From positions 1 through 64,000 of the forward strand of contig JAFSBZ010000014.1 of the NCBI GenBank assembly GCA_017437005.1: a DNA stretch of 64,000 bases. Reading direction: 5' to 3'. Shown piece after piece: positions 9,201 through 17,254 of the stretch; position 1 is the stretch's first letter, and each line of letters begins with the position of its first letter. The notes under the pieces were generated by a model that was not told where the DNA came from, made no database searches, and was given only the letters and a program-made list of their open reading frames with translations. The position numbers and the translations under genes are program-made. Source of the DNA: Clostridia bacterium (GTDB lineage: Bacteria > Bacillota > Clostridia > Oscillospirales > Acutalibacteraceae).

Positions 9201-12200
9201 GTTGCATCATCTTGTACCACTACATCGTTGTCAACGTCTTTAATTGCAAACTTAAATTCTTTATCTTTAAGCGCAATATCGCGTCCGGTAAGGGTTTTGG
9301 TAGCTTCGAGTACTACGTCTACGCTTGCTGCAGTATAGGCGTTTGCAAATGTACCAACGTTTACAGCAACATCAGCGGCAACACCGTTTACAGTTGCCAC
9401 TAACTGACCGCTACCGTTATCGGTTACAACAATTGTTACGTTGTGCTGAGTTTTGTCAACAGTAATACCGTTGCCGTTAACCTCATTTTCGTATACAACG
9501 TATTCGTATGTACCTGCTTTATCAAATGTAATAGCGTTAAACTTAACTCTACCATCTGCATCGTTGGTTGCATCGTCTTGTACCACTACATCGTTGTCAA
9601 CATCTTTAATTGCAAACTTAAACTCTTTATCCTTAAGCTCTGTACCGCGACCGGTAAGAGTTTTTGTGGCTTCAAGTGTTACATCTACGCTTGCAGCTTT
9701 GTATGTGTTATTAAACACGATAGCATCTGCAGTAGAACCGGTTATAGTTTTGTTATCAACTATTACTTCGGTAGAAAGAACGCCACTGCCTGAATCATCT
9801 ACAACAATTCTCACATTATAATGTTTAGGGTCAACCTTAACACCGTTATGGTCAACTTCGTTTTCAAATATAATGTAATCATAAGTGCCAACAGCATCAA
9901 ACTTTAATGCGTTAAATACTATTTTGCCATTTGCGTCATTAGTTGCATTATACTGAAGCACCTTACCACCTTTTTCCATAATCGCAAACTCAAACTCATT
10001 ATCTTGGAGTGCAGTTTCGCGACCTGTAAGAGTCTTGGTGGCTTCGAGTGTTACTTCTGTGCTTTGTGGTGTATAGGTGTTGTTAAACTCGCCAACGTTT
10101 ATCGGTGTACCGTCAAATTCAGTACCATTAACGGTGGCTATTAGGTTACCCTTACCATCGTGATCAACTACTATTGTTACATTATACTCGGTGGTATCAA
10201 CAGTAACACCGTTAGCATTTTCTTCATCTTCGTATACCTTATAGTTGTATGTACCAACCTCGGTAAATGTAGGAAGCTTAAATGTAACTATACCTGCGGC
10301 ATCGTTCGTTACATCATTAACTACTACAGAACCTGTGCCAAGGCTTGAAACATCAAATTTAAATTCGCCGTTTTCAAGGCCCTTACCTGTAAGGTTTTTG
10401 GTAGCCTCGATTATAACATCAATGCTTTGTGTGTTATAAACGTTTGTTATGTCAACAACCGATACACCGTTATTGGTGTTGGCAATATTGGTTGTCGCGC
10501 TGATTGTACCGTCCAGATTATCCTTAACCGTTACAGTAAAGGGAATATCCTTGGCATAGGTTATGCCGCCAAGACCTGTGTTGTTTTCCTTGATTACGTA
10601 ATTGTATACCTTATCATTTTGATAATCAACACCGTTCGCATCATAGGTAAACGCAAACTGTGTTTTACCTTCAGCATCAGTACTGTGCGTTGCGGTAATT
10701 CTATTACCGGCATCATCAAATATCGCAAATTCAAAACCTTCAGGACTGTATTCAATATTGTCTGGCGTGTCAACTGTCTTATTAATTTGCAAAGTTACCT
10801 CAGCAACACCGCCCGCCTTGTAAATATTTACAAAAGGCTCTACATCTACTGTAAATGCGCCGCCGTTTTTAGAAACGGTAACCGCATTTGATGCCTCAAC
10901 GTCAGCAATTTCAAGCTTGCCGTCAGTATCGGTATCTGCAACGACAACCGTGAAAATACGGTAGTGTGAATCATATTTAATACCCTTTACTTCATTTGGT
11001 ACAAGCTCTCGCACCATATAATGATACTCGCCCACATCGGCAAATACTTCAGCCTTTATAGCGTTTGTTAGTACCGAACCAAAATCTCCAGCTTGTGTAA
11101 CCTCTTCACGTGTAATTTCCACATACTTTGCATTATGCTTGTCATAGCGATAAAGCGCAAACGTAAATCTATCATTATTCCAAGGTCTGCCATTCAATAC
11201 CTTTGAAGAATTAATAGTTATATCCGCAGAAACCGCGTCAGGATTATATGTATTCGTAAACACGTATTCAACATTTGTTGTTGTAGATACGGTTGTGCTT
11301 GCTGATATTTGGGTATTGGTAAGAGCAAATCCGCTTGGCATATCGCTTTGCTCAGTAACATCAACTGTCCAACCGTCTTTTATCTTAATAACTATCGACT
11401 GATTGCCCTTAAGTTCAATTCCCTCGATTTTATTATTTTGAACATTAAGATCAAACTTATCGTTAGGTGCCGTCGAATAATAAGCTTCTACTGTGGTGTC
11501 TGAGTATGATGCGCCATCAGCACTTAATACCGCATCAAACTTAAATACGTGGTCATTTATGCTATCAGGCGCTGTAGCAAACGGATGCTCAATATGCTTG
11601 GTAATTACAAGATTTCCACTTTGTCTGATAGCATTCACAAAAGAAACAAGACTCAAATGATTATTTCGTATTGTGCCAGAAGTACCACTGCTTTGTGAAA
11701 CCTCATAATTCGCGCCCGAGGGTATTTCTTCTTCGACTGTATAAGATGTGCCGTCAGGTATACCTACTATAAGAACAGTCTCACCGGGAATCAAAGTTAC
11801 CTTACCTTTACCATTAGCGTCAAGTGTAACTGTTTCGCCTTTGTCGGTGAACATACCGTCAGCGCCTTTACGTATAACGCTATAGCGTGTAGCCTCGTCT
11901 CCTATATCAACGTTGAAGGTATATTCATCTGTATTACCTTCAAGTGAAGCATCAACCGTTTTAGTAATACTGATACCTGTAGCCGGTGTTACAGTGAGCT
12001 TACCGTTATTACCAAGAACAGCATCAGCATAATAGTGTGTACCCTCAATACGTTCAACTGTTGGAAAGTATGAATAATCAAGTGTTCCCGTTACGTTAGC
12101 GCCTTCAGCCTTTGGAGTTTCAATCTCATCGTATACACGATGTATCGTCTCTTTTATAATATTCCAACCGACATTGGTTTCGCTCTTTTCAACACGAGCA

Positions 12201-14623
12201 ATTGCATTATCCGAAATTCTTTCATACTTTGTTTCTTTTGTAGCTTCGCTACCATTTCCCGTAAGTTTAAAAATATGAATCGGGCGATAATACTCGTTGC
12301 CGTCATCAGCGGTAGGCATCGTATCGGACGAATACTTAACATATGTATCTCCCTGTTTTACGTATACAGGTGTAAGTTCGTTATAGTAATAGCGCTCATT
12401 TTCATAGCTCGGCTCAAAATACGCAACTGTGTTGATTGCCTTGGTTGGCTCAACATATCCAAGGTTGTTTTTGTCAAACTGTTCAACACTCCAATCGTTT
12501 GTATAAAATACGTATTTGCCGTCAGCAGTGCGGTGGTTGTTTCCTAAAGCCGCCTCAATATTATACTCATTTATGTCATCACGAAGACCAACCTCAAACA
12601 AAAGTCTGATAGGTTCCGCATCCTTAATATTCATTGTAATATTACGCGCATCGTCATAGCTTGTACCTTCAAGCTCGACCTCATAGGTAACCATAGGGAT
12701 AAGAGAAGCGGGAATACGGAATATAAGCTGCGCGTGACCCGGCATAACAACATCGTTATCGCTCAGGTCAAATCTTTCCTTAGGAACAATCGCAGTATGA
12801 ACCTGAATTGATACATACATAAGATCACTCGCAACGTGTTCGCCCGGAACTTCACCCAACATACCGTAAGACTTGTTTACAAATTTTGCATTATCCGGAA
12901 CATCCTTGTATGTGTGCTTATCGCTCCAAAATCCAAGATAATTACCGCTTTCATCGGCATACCAACCAATATAATTTGAGAAGCTAACATCAGAGCCTGA
13001 CTTGCTGTAGCTTAGCTGACCGTGAGTATATGCCTGTGTAATAAGTTCTTGTGCAGCCTGCGTGCTTGAAATGCCAAGGCGCTCTTTTACAGCCAAAACC
13101 AAATTATATCCAAGCTCGTTAGGATTTTCAACTGTACCAAGCTCACCGCCATCTGAACGGAAATTTTCACAAAGCTTTTCACCTGTAAAAAGCTTATCAC
13201 CTATCATTATACCCTCAATTTCTTGAACCTTCATATAGTCATCTATATCGTCAATAAATTCGATATAGCCTTCCATATTAGCGTCATTGTTCTCAACCAA
13301 GGTAGGACGGTAGAGCGATTGAAGTATAATTTCGTTAACAATCCGACTAAAGGCATCCTCAAGCGCATCGTTAGAATCAGCAGAATAGTAGCCGTCATTA
13401 TAAACTATATCGTCAACCATACCGCTTTTGGTTATATTAACATCACTGTAATAACCATCTTCTATGCTTACAACCGAACCAACACTTGCCGCTTTATAGG
13501 TATTCCAATATGCAGTAAGTGCATTTGTAGAATTTTGCGGGTCCAGTACGGCTCTTGCCGTAGCATCGCTACCAATCCTAAATCCTAATGTATAGAATAG
13601 TGCTTCACTATCGTTATAAAGATTTGTTATATCCTTCTTTACCGCAGCAGCAGTGATCTGTGTTAAGAAAGAAAACTGATTTGTCGAAGCGCCGCCTGTA
13701 CCCCAAAATCCTCCCGCTCCTATTGTTGAATCACCGGGATTGGAATAATTCTCGGTACCGCGTGTAGGAGCGCCGTCTGTCATAAGAACAACAACCGGTT
13801 TGCGCTGTGTGCCTGCCTGAAAACCGTCACTATCTATTACGGTATCGTTTGCATCGCTTTTTTCTTTAAACATATCAGCCGCAAGACCAAGTCCACCCTG
13901 AATATAAGTACCCGACTGTACATTTTGTGTTTTTGTTGGCACATTATTGCCGTTTCCGTCTTTTACACCACTTGAAATCGTAATTTGATTTCTTGATGAA
14001 TTTGTTTCAAGAAATTTTAGTGTGTCACTACCGGCCGAAACAGTATTTTCGGTTGTGTAGCGGTCGATCGGTAAAAACGTAGTAGTATCAGCCCAGTACA
14101 ATACAACACCTATGCGGTTATTATTGTTTATGGCAAGCAACTCGGTCATAGCCGAATTTGCTGCATCTACCAACTCCGCTATCGCATCATTGTTGTGAGA
14201 CTGATTTCCGGGTCCCATTGAACTCGATGCATCAAGCACCAATACGGTATCGGTTGGAATATGAGAATAACCTACAATCGATTTGTTTGATGCAATAGCC
14301 GAAAGCGCTACCAAAAAACTATCATCAGTAACGGTAGGTTTTATTGGTTTATTGTATGCATCAGTAAGATTTTGAAATACATCGTGTGTATTATCCGTAA
14401 AAACCGACTTATCTGTCCACACACCACCAGCATTTTCGGTAGAATTAGTCTGTGAACCCAATAGGTGCTTCCAACCATCAAGAGTAGATGCATCTGCAAC
14501 TTTACTAAAATGTGGGTTTGTTGCCGCATCTACAAAACTAAGTCCTGAAAAAGTAGAAGCAACAATTATCAGTGATAAAATTACTGATAAAATTTTGTTT
14601 AATTTCATCTTTGTGTTTTTCAT
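6203..14623 (-). CDS. Giant sortase-anchored adhesin/pilin-like surface protein with VWA and FctA-type repeats
   Basis: 2806 residues. Signal peptide (about 1-34, cut near VDAA); von Willebrand A domain with MIDAS motif DASSSMG near residue 130; about 450 residues of unclear domains; Cna/SpaA-like modules (about 870-1390); then 11 closely related repeats of about 120 residues (about 1400-2745) of the FctA/Spy0128 pilin type, each with ATKTLTGR near the start, YVVYENE-like in the middle and a final F-N-TY. In this family the Lys, Glu and Asn form an intramolecular isopeptide bond that makes the domain rigid. The C-terminus has a Pro/Glu-rich wall spanner, the sorting motif PKTGD (near 2770), a membrane helix and a Lys-rich tail. 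It should be attached to the wall by a sortase, but none lies in the window. An AAGGAAG site supports the start; the Cys-rich gene stop is one base upstream. Host-glycan or matrix adhesion is inferred. Confidence 0.93.
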   Translation of the reverse strand: MKNTKMKLNKILSVILSLIIVASTFSGLSFVDAATNPHFSKVADASTLDGWKHLLGSQTNSTENAGGVWTDKSVFTDNTHDVFQNLTDAYNKPIKPTVTDDSFLVALSAIASNKSIVGYSHIPTDTVLVLDASSSMGPGNQSHNNDAIAELVDAANSAMTELLAINNNNRIGVVLYWADTTTFLPIDRYTTENTVSAGSDTLKFLETNSSRNQITISSGVKDGNGNNVPTKTQNVQSGTYIQGGLGLAADMFKEKSDANDTVIDSDGFQAGTQRKPVVVLMTDGAPTRGTENYSNPGDSTIGAGGFWGTGGASTNQFSFLTQITAAAVKKDITNLYNDSEALFYTLGFRIGSDATARAVLDPQNSTNALTAYWNTYKAASVGSVVSIEDGYYSDVNITKSGMVDDIVYNDGYYSADSNDALEDAFSRIVNEIILQSLYRPTLVENNDANMEGYIEFIDDIDDYMKVQEIEGIMIGDKLFTGEKLCENFRSDGGELGTVENPNELGYNLVLAVKERLGISSTQAAQELITQAYTHGQLSYSKSGSDVSFSNYIGWYADESGNYLGFWSDKHTYKDVPDNAKFVNKSYGMLGEVPGEHVASDLMYVSIQVHTAIVPKERFDLSDNDVVMPGHAQLIFRIPASLIPMVTYEVELEGTSYDDARNITMNIKDAEPIRLLFEVGLRDDINEYNIEAALGNNHRTADGKYVFYTNDWSVEQFDKNNLGYVEPTKAINTVAYFEPSYENERYYYNELTPVYVKQGDTYVKYSSDTMPTADDGNEYYRPIHIFKLTGNGSEATKETKYERISDNAIARVEKSETNVGWNIIKETIHRVYDEIETPKAEGANVTGTLDYSYFPTVERIEGTHYYADAVLGNNGKLTVTPATGISITKTVDASLEGNTDEYTFNVDIGDEATRYSVIRKGADGMFTDKGETVTLDANGKGKVTLIPGETVLIVGIPDGTSYTVEEEIPSGANYEVSQSSGTSGTIRNNHLSLVSFVNAIRQSGNLVITKHIEHPFATAPDSINDHVFKFDAVLSADGASYSDTTVEAYYSTAPNDKFDLNVQNNKIEGIELKGNQSIVIKIKDGWTVDVTEQSDMPSGFALTNTQISASTTVSTTTNVEYVFTNTYNPDAVSADITINSSKVLNGRPWNNDRFTFALYRYDKHNAKYVEITREEVTQAGDFGSVLTNAIKAEVFADVGEYHYMVRELVPNEVKGIKYDSHYRIFTVVVADTDTDGKLEIADVEASNAVTVSKNGGAFTVDVEPFVNIYKAGGVAEVTLQINKTVDTPDNIEYSPEGFEFAIFDDAGNRITATHSTDAEGKTQFAFTYDANGVDYQNDKVYNYVIKENNTGLGGITYAKDIPFTVTVKDNLDGTISATTNIANTNNGVSVVDITNVYNTQSIDVIIEATKNLTGKGLENGEFKFDVSSLGTGSVVVNDVTNDAAGIVTFKLPTFTEVGTYNYKVYEDEENANGVTVDTTEYNVTIVVDHDGKGNLIATVNGTEFDGTPINVGEFNNTYTPQSTEVTLEATKTLTGRETALQDNEFEFAIMEKGGKVLQYNATNDANGKIVFNALKFDAVGTYDYIIFENEVDHNGVKVDPKHYNVRIVVDDSGSGVLSTEVIVDNKTITGSTADAIVFNNTYKAASVDVTLEATKTLTGRGTELKDKEFKFAIKDVDNDVVVQDDATNDADGRVKFNAITFDKAGTYEYVVYENEVNGNGITVDKTQHNVTIVVTDNGSGQLVATVNGVAADVAVNVGTFANAYTAASVDVVLEATKTLTGRDIALKDKEFKFAIKDVDNDVVVQDDATNDADGIVKFNAITFDKAGTYEYVVYENEVNGNGITVDKTQHNVTIVVTDNGNGQLVATVNGVAADAAVNVGTFANTYTAASVDVVLDATKTLSGRDLIDGEFKFDLYDADNGVIAQDDVKLVLQPNGKGKITFEKLTFDKTGVYNYLVYEDETDGNGITVDLDRYSVTVTVTDNNEGSLIAEVKVNGIAVIGSTADAIVFDNKYHTASAKVTLEATKTITGRDLRDGEFKFDLFNIDNDAIAQDDVKLALQENGSGIITFEELVFDKAGVYNYTVYEDETDENGVTVDKAVYEITVTVTDNKLGFLVASIKVNGVEVSGSTANAIVFENTYRAASVDVVLEATKTLTGRDIALKDKEFKFALKDIDNDIIVQDDATNNAEGKVTFNTLTFDKVGVYNYIVYENEKNANGITVDKTERKVIVNVTDNQNGSLVATVNDTVSDGTAVNIGAFNNTYKAASVDVVLEATKTLTGRDVALKNKEFKFALAKKDGTVVQDDATNNANGIVKFNTLTFDKVGTYEYVVYENEVDGNGITVDKTQHNVTIVVTDNNNGQLVATVNSIDVADDAINVGSFANTYKPQSASVTLEATKTLTGRELIDGEFKFDLYDVDNDKVLQDDVALSLQADGSGKIAFAQIIFDTTGTYKYVVYEDEINENGITVDTTKYDVTIVVTDDNKGTLNAKVYVGNNDVDGSTAEAIVFKNAYNAKNAEVTLEATKTIIGRELFEAEFKFALKDANGTVVQDNATNGSDGKVVFDTLIFDKVGEYEYVVYENEIDANGVTVDTTEYKVVIIVTDNGKGNLVAEVKVDDTTVTGSTAEVIVFENNYKAKQTDIVITAKKILDGRELSDGEFEFELWLNDKLLESVKNDANGNITFQNVAIDAAGEYVLTVKEARGEDKDITYDETIYTVTVNVTDNLDGTYSVEYLYKNATEQVEEIVFNNKYTEPTPEPKPEPTPDTEKEPEAPKTGDSVNLTGWLAVVFVSGAIIFATGKKLKKLSK
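6385..10425 (-). repeat. Tandem FctA-type coding repeats (11 copies, about 366 bp each)
   Basis: Eleven in-frame repeat units with the protein signature LEATKTLTGR. Two neighbouring units are almost identical at the DNA level: the segment at about 8965-9250 matches about 9331-9616 with only scattered differences, offset by exactly 366 bp (122 codons). Other units are diverged, so the pair reflects a recent duplication or gene conversion. The array is likely to vary in copy number between strains and to collapse in short-read assemblies. Confidence 0.85.
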
Positions 14624-14624
14624 A

Positions 14625-14912
14625 TTATTTTTCTTCCTTTCTTAACTTATCGTTATCGCAAACACCAATTAAATCTCCCGGATGTTCACATTTGTAATAT
14701 TGACACGAGCCGCAATCACCATAAGCCTTATCAGCAAACGGGCAATCCTCTTTTGTAGCGTTTACCCACCGTCTTCCACAGGGGGTTACTCGAGGACTTG
14801 TGTCAAAATCGGGGTAATCGCCAAAATATCGGTCTAACGGTTCGTTGTAAAAAAACAGTACGTCTACTGCATCACCGTATAGTACAAATTGACGATTCAG
14901 GGTTTTAGCCAT
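14625..14912 (-). CDS. Small cysteine-rich protein of unknown function, coupled to the adhesin
   Basis: 95 residues, not recognised with certainty. It has no signal peptide or membrane segment. Seven Cys are spread over residues about 43-86 as TPCGRRW, EDCPFADKAYGDCGSCQYYKCEHPGDLIGVCD, a pattern that suggests a metal (zinc or iron-sulfur) site. AGGAG precedes the ATG at 14912. Its stop codon is separated by a single base from the start of the giant adhesin gene, so the two share one transcript and may be translationally coupled. The promoter at 14950-14978 serves both. A role in making or exporting the adhesin is possible but unproven. Confidence 0.7.
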   Translation of the reverse strand: MAKTLNRQFVLYGDAVDVLFFYNEPLDRYFGDYPDFDTSPRVTPCGRRWVNATKEDCPFADKAYGDCGSCQYYKCEHPGDLIGVCDNDKLRKEEK

Positions 14913-14949
14913 ATGCCCACTCCTCGTTTCAAAGTTATTTTATGAATAA

Positions 14950-14978
14950 ATTATACTTGCATATCACAAATTTGTAAC
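14950..14978 (-). promoter_or_regulatory. Promoter of the Cys-rich protein/adhesin operon
   Basis: Minus-strand GTTACA (14973-14978), 17-bp spacer, TATAAT (14950-14955). A near-perfect dyad (TCACAAA/TTTGTAA, 14964-14977) covers the -35 end of the spacer and could be a regulator site. Confidence 0.5.
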
Positions 14979-15098
14979 GAGTAATTTTTTTAGAAAACAA
15001 ATGTATTTTTGATTGCAGTTTTTACTTCGCAAAGGTTCTTAATTTTTACATTAACTCCCATTTATATGGTAAATATTACTTTATTTTTACACAGTTTG

Positions 15099-15176
15099 TT
15101 CGTTTAAGCGAACAAACTGTGATTTTTGTTTTCGTCTAAACGAACACAAAAACGGGATTTTGTTCGTTTAGACGAA
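15099..15176. promoter_or_regulatory. Three 14-bp dyads exactly 32 bp apart
   Basis: TTCGTTTAAGCGAA (15099-15112), TTCGTCTAAACGAA (15131-15144) and TTCGTTTAGACGAA (15163-15176) share the consensus TTCGTYTARRCGAA and start exactly 32 bp apart, about three helical turns, so a protein bound to all three would sit on one face of the DNA. Each also lies in a longer hairpin: the first has a 13-bp stem (15090-15121), the third a 19-bp stem. They lie between the two-HTH regulator gene and the adhesin promoter. Operator array, RNA structure, or both, remain possible. Confidence 0.6.
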
Positions 15177-15193
15177 TAAAATCCCGTTTTTTT
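15148..15193. terminator. Hairpin terminator after the two-HTH regulator gene
   Basis: Nineteen-base-pair stem (15148-15166 with 15173-15191, one G-U pair) around a six-base loop that contains the third 14-bp dyad. Runs of T occur on both strands. It touches the stop codon of the regulator gene. Confidence 0.7.
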
Positions 15194-16376
15194 ATTTAAG
15201 CAGATAGTTTTCAAGTTCTTTTCTGCCGTTTATGTTAAGTTTTTCGTATATTACCTGTATATAGTTGGTAACTGTTCTTTCGGATATATGCATATGGGCT
15301 GCTATTTCTTTAGCGCGCCAATTTCGTGAATACAGCATAGCAATAGTAAATTCGGTTGGTGTAAGTTCGTTTGATACCTTGCTTTTGGTTTTTTGATTAT
15401 ATACTTGATACCAAGAAGTGTTGTATGTACGTGTCAAAGCAATTATCTTGTCATAATTTTCAACATCATGCTTCTTGATGTTGTTTTCAAGCAAGCCCTG
15501 CAAAATGCTGTAATGCTCAACAAAAGGCATATACATACAATATGGTATTGCGAGATCCCACGCTTTTTTTATATACTCTCCTGCTTTTTCAAGCTGTAAA
15601 AGGTTTATGCAATCAATAGCGCAAATTATATTGCAGTAAACCATAGGCATTGGATATTGCATTGTGGCGCCATTAATTGCTGCCTGAGCAATACCAAGTG
15701 AACGGCTGTAATCCTTGGCAAGATATGCCTTGTAAGCCGATAGATAAAGTGAAATAATACGCAAGCCTTCCGGTAAATATCTTATGTATTCTTCAATTTG
15801 AGGAACAGTTTCAAGGGGAGTATGTAACTGTGTTTTTAAAACAACACCCGCAAAAACTTTTAAAGCAGTATCTCCTATAACCGACTCATCACTCAGATCA
15901 CTACTCTCAATCTCCATTTTTAAAAGTCCCGCTGCAAAATGCACCTTATGTAAATGACCGGTAATCATATTATCAAAAACACCAAACAATTCTGCTGACA
16001 AGCGGTATCTTAAATTTGATGAGTCCATATACAATTCAGCTATATCATTTGATTTTTCAAGTTCACCTGTAAAGTAATAATACTCCATAAGATGTAGATT
16101 GCGCTCATCGATGTCTGCAATTTTATTAATATTTTCTAACAAATCACCGGAAAAATACGGTAACTGAAACATAGGAAATGCTGCGCCGCTATTCTGCTTT
16201 GCTTGAAATGCATCTATATGCTTAATGCTGTCTACAACGGTTGCGCCAAACGGTATCATCCAATCGCGTCCAACCTTTTGCGCCCCCTCAAGTTTACCTT
16301 CTTTTGCCCACTTTTGAACCGCGCGCACTGTAACGCCCATTCTTTCGGCTGCCTGTGACGCTGTTTCAAATTTCAT
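15192..16376 (-). CDS. Transcriptional regulator with N-terminal excisionase/MerR-like HTH and C-terminal LuxR HTH
   Basis: 394 residues. Residues 1-45 (TASQAAERMGVTVRAVQKW, then AQKVGRDWMIP) form an excisionase/MerR-like helix-turn-helix. A long helical, TPR-like middle (about 60-320) could bind a ligand or partner. The C-terminal 65 residues (LTPTEF, RAKEIAAHMHISERTVTNYI, LNINGRKEL) are a LuxR/GerE helix-turn-helix. No receiver domain is present. ATG at 16376 follows GGTGA; a GTG at 16385 is an alternative. Its position upstream of the adhesin operon on the same strand, with three phased dyads in between, makes it the obvious candidate regulator of that operon. It is transcribed divergently from tepA. 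Confidence 0.8.
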   Translation of the reverse strand: MKFETASQAAERMGVTVRAVQKWAKEGKLEGAQKVGRDWMIPFGATVVDSIKHIDAFQAKQNSGAAFPMFQLPYFSGDLLENINKIADIDERNLHLMEYYYFTGELEKSNDIAELYMDSSNLRYRLSAELFGVFDNMITGHLHKVHFAAGLLKMEIESSDLSDESVIGDTALKVFAGVVLKTQLHTPLETVPQIEEYIRYLPEGLRIISLYLSAYKAYLAKDYSRSLGIAQAAINGATMQYPMPMVYCNIICAIDCINLLQLEKAGEYIKKAWDLAIPYCMYMPFVEHYSILQGLLENNIKKHDVENYDKIIALTRTYNTSWYQVYNQKTKSKVSNELTPTEFTIAMLYSRNWRAKEIAAHMHISERTVTNYIQVIYEKLNINGRKELENYLLK

Positions 16377-16427
16377 TTTCTTCACCGCCCTTATAATATT
16401 ATTATAATACTTATTATTTAAAAAATA

Positions 16428-16473
16428 AAGTGTTTTTTAAACACTTGAAAAATACAGCTTAAATATGTATAAT
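16428..16473 (+). promoter_or_regulatory. tepA promoter with overlapping dyad
   Basis: TTGAAA (16445-16450), 17-bp spacer, TATAAT (16468-16473) upstream of tepA. A perfect dyad AAGTGTTT-TTT-AAACACTT (16428-16446) ends on the first bases of the -35 and lies in the divergent control region shared with the two-HTH regulator gene. Confidence 0.7.
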
Positions 16474-16527
16474 ATATTATGTATTGTTATAATTTCTTTT
16501 CAAATACTACATTTGGAGGGAAATTAT

Positions 16528-17202
16528 ATGAACAACGACAAAAACGACAATAAAACTTCACAGCTTGATAACATTAATGAATTAGGTATAGTTGAGTCAA
16601 ACAACGGGCAGCACAAAATATTTTGTCTTAATATTATAGGCGAGATAGAAGGACATAGCATTTTACCCGAAAGCAGCAAAACCACCAAGTACGAGCATAT
16701 TATTCCTCAACTTGTGGCTGTAGAACAAGACAAGACCATAGAAGGTATGCTTATAATTCTCAACACTGTTGGAGGTGATGTTGAGGCAGGTCTTGCCCTT
16801 GCCGAGCTTATTTCGGGTATGAAAAAGCCTACCGTAAGCTTTGTTTTGGGCGGTGGTCATTCCATAGGTGTTCCGCTTGCTGTCTCGGCAAAACATTCTT
16901 TTATTGCTCCAAGCGCCACAATGACTATCCATCCGGTAAGAACAAGCGGACTGGTAATTGGCGTACCGCAAACTATGAATCACTTTGCTCGTATGCAAGA
17001 CCGAATTACCGATTTTGTTGTTAAAAACTCTAACATATCGCAACAAAAATTCACCGAGCTTATGATGAACACGGGCGAATTGGTAACCGACGTAGGCACC
17101 ACCCTTTCGGGAAGTAATGCAGTCCACTCTGGGTTGATTGATTCACTTGGTACATTAGGCGAGGTTTTAGAATACTTGTATAAAATGATAGAAAATAATT
17201 AA
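16528..17202 (+). CDS. tepA: ClpP-class serine protease TepA (translocation-enhancing protein)
   Basis: 224 residues of the ClpP/crotonase-like serine peptidase fold. The nucleophile Ser lies in GGGHSIG and the catalytic His in MTIHPVR; NTVGGDVEAGLALAE matches the oxyanion-side strand of ClpP-like proteases. An in-frame start at 16465 is rejected because it lies upstream of the -10 element, while ATG 16528 is preceded by TTTGGAGGG. In Bacillus subtilis TepA (YmfB) is encoded next to spoIIIE and has been linked to protein export and degradation of small spore proteins; the same neighbourhood here (ftsK/spoIIIE 53 bases downstream) supports the name. Confidence 0.88.
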   Translation: MNNDKNDNKTSQLDNINELGIVESNNGQHKIFCLNIIGEIEGHSILPESSKTTKYEHIIPQLVAVEQDKTIEGMLIILNTVGGDVEAGLALAELISGMKKPTVSFVLGGGHSIGVPLAVSAKHSFIAPSATMTIHPVRTSGLVIGVPQTMNHFARMQDRITDFVVKNSNISQQKFTELMMNTGELVTDVGTTLSGSNAVHSGLIDSLGTLGEVLEYLYKMIENN

Positions 17203-17254
17203 CGGCGCATTTTAGCGCCATACATATAAAAATAAAATATGGGGTGTTACATAT

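Noticed and set aside
6385..10425. Long direct repeats considered as a CRISPR or satellite array.
   Set aside because: Units are coding, in frame and 366 bp long with no spacer structure.
6203..14623. Many long plus-strand open frames opposite the adhesin (for example 7583-8293, 9077-9403, 9443-9793).
   Set aside because: They repeat with the same 366-bp period as the adhesin repeats, have no ribosome sites, and have Cys/Tyr/Asn-rich compositions typical of antisense shadows.
15099..15176. TTCG...CGAA dyads considered as LexA (SOS) boxes.
   Set aside because: The Gram-positive LexA box is CGAAC-N4-GTTCG; here the half sites are in the opposite order.
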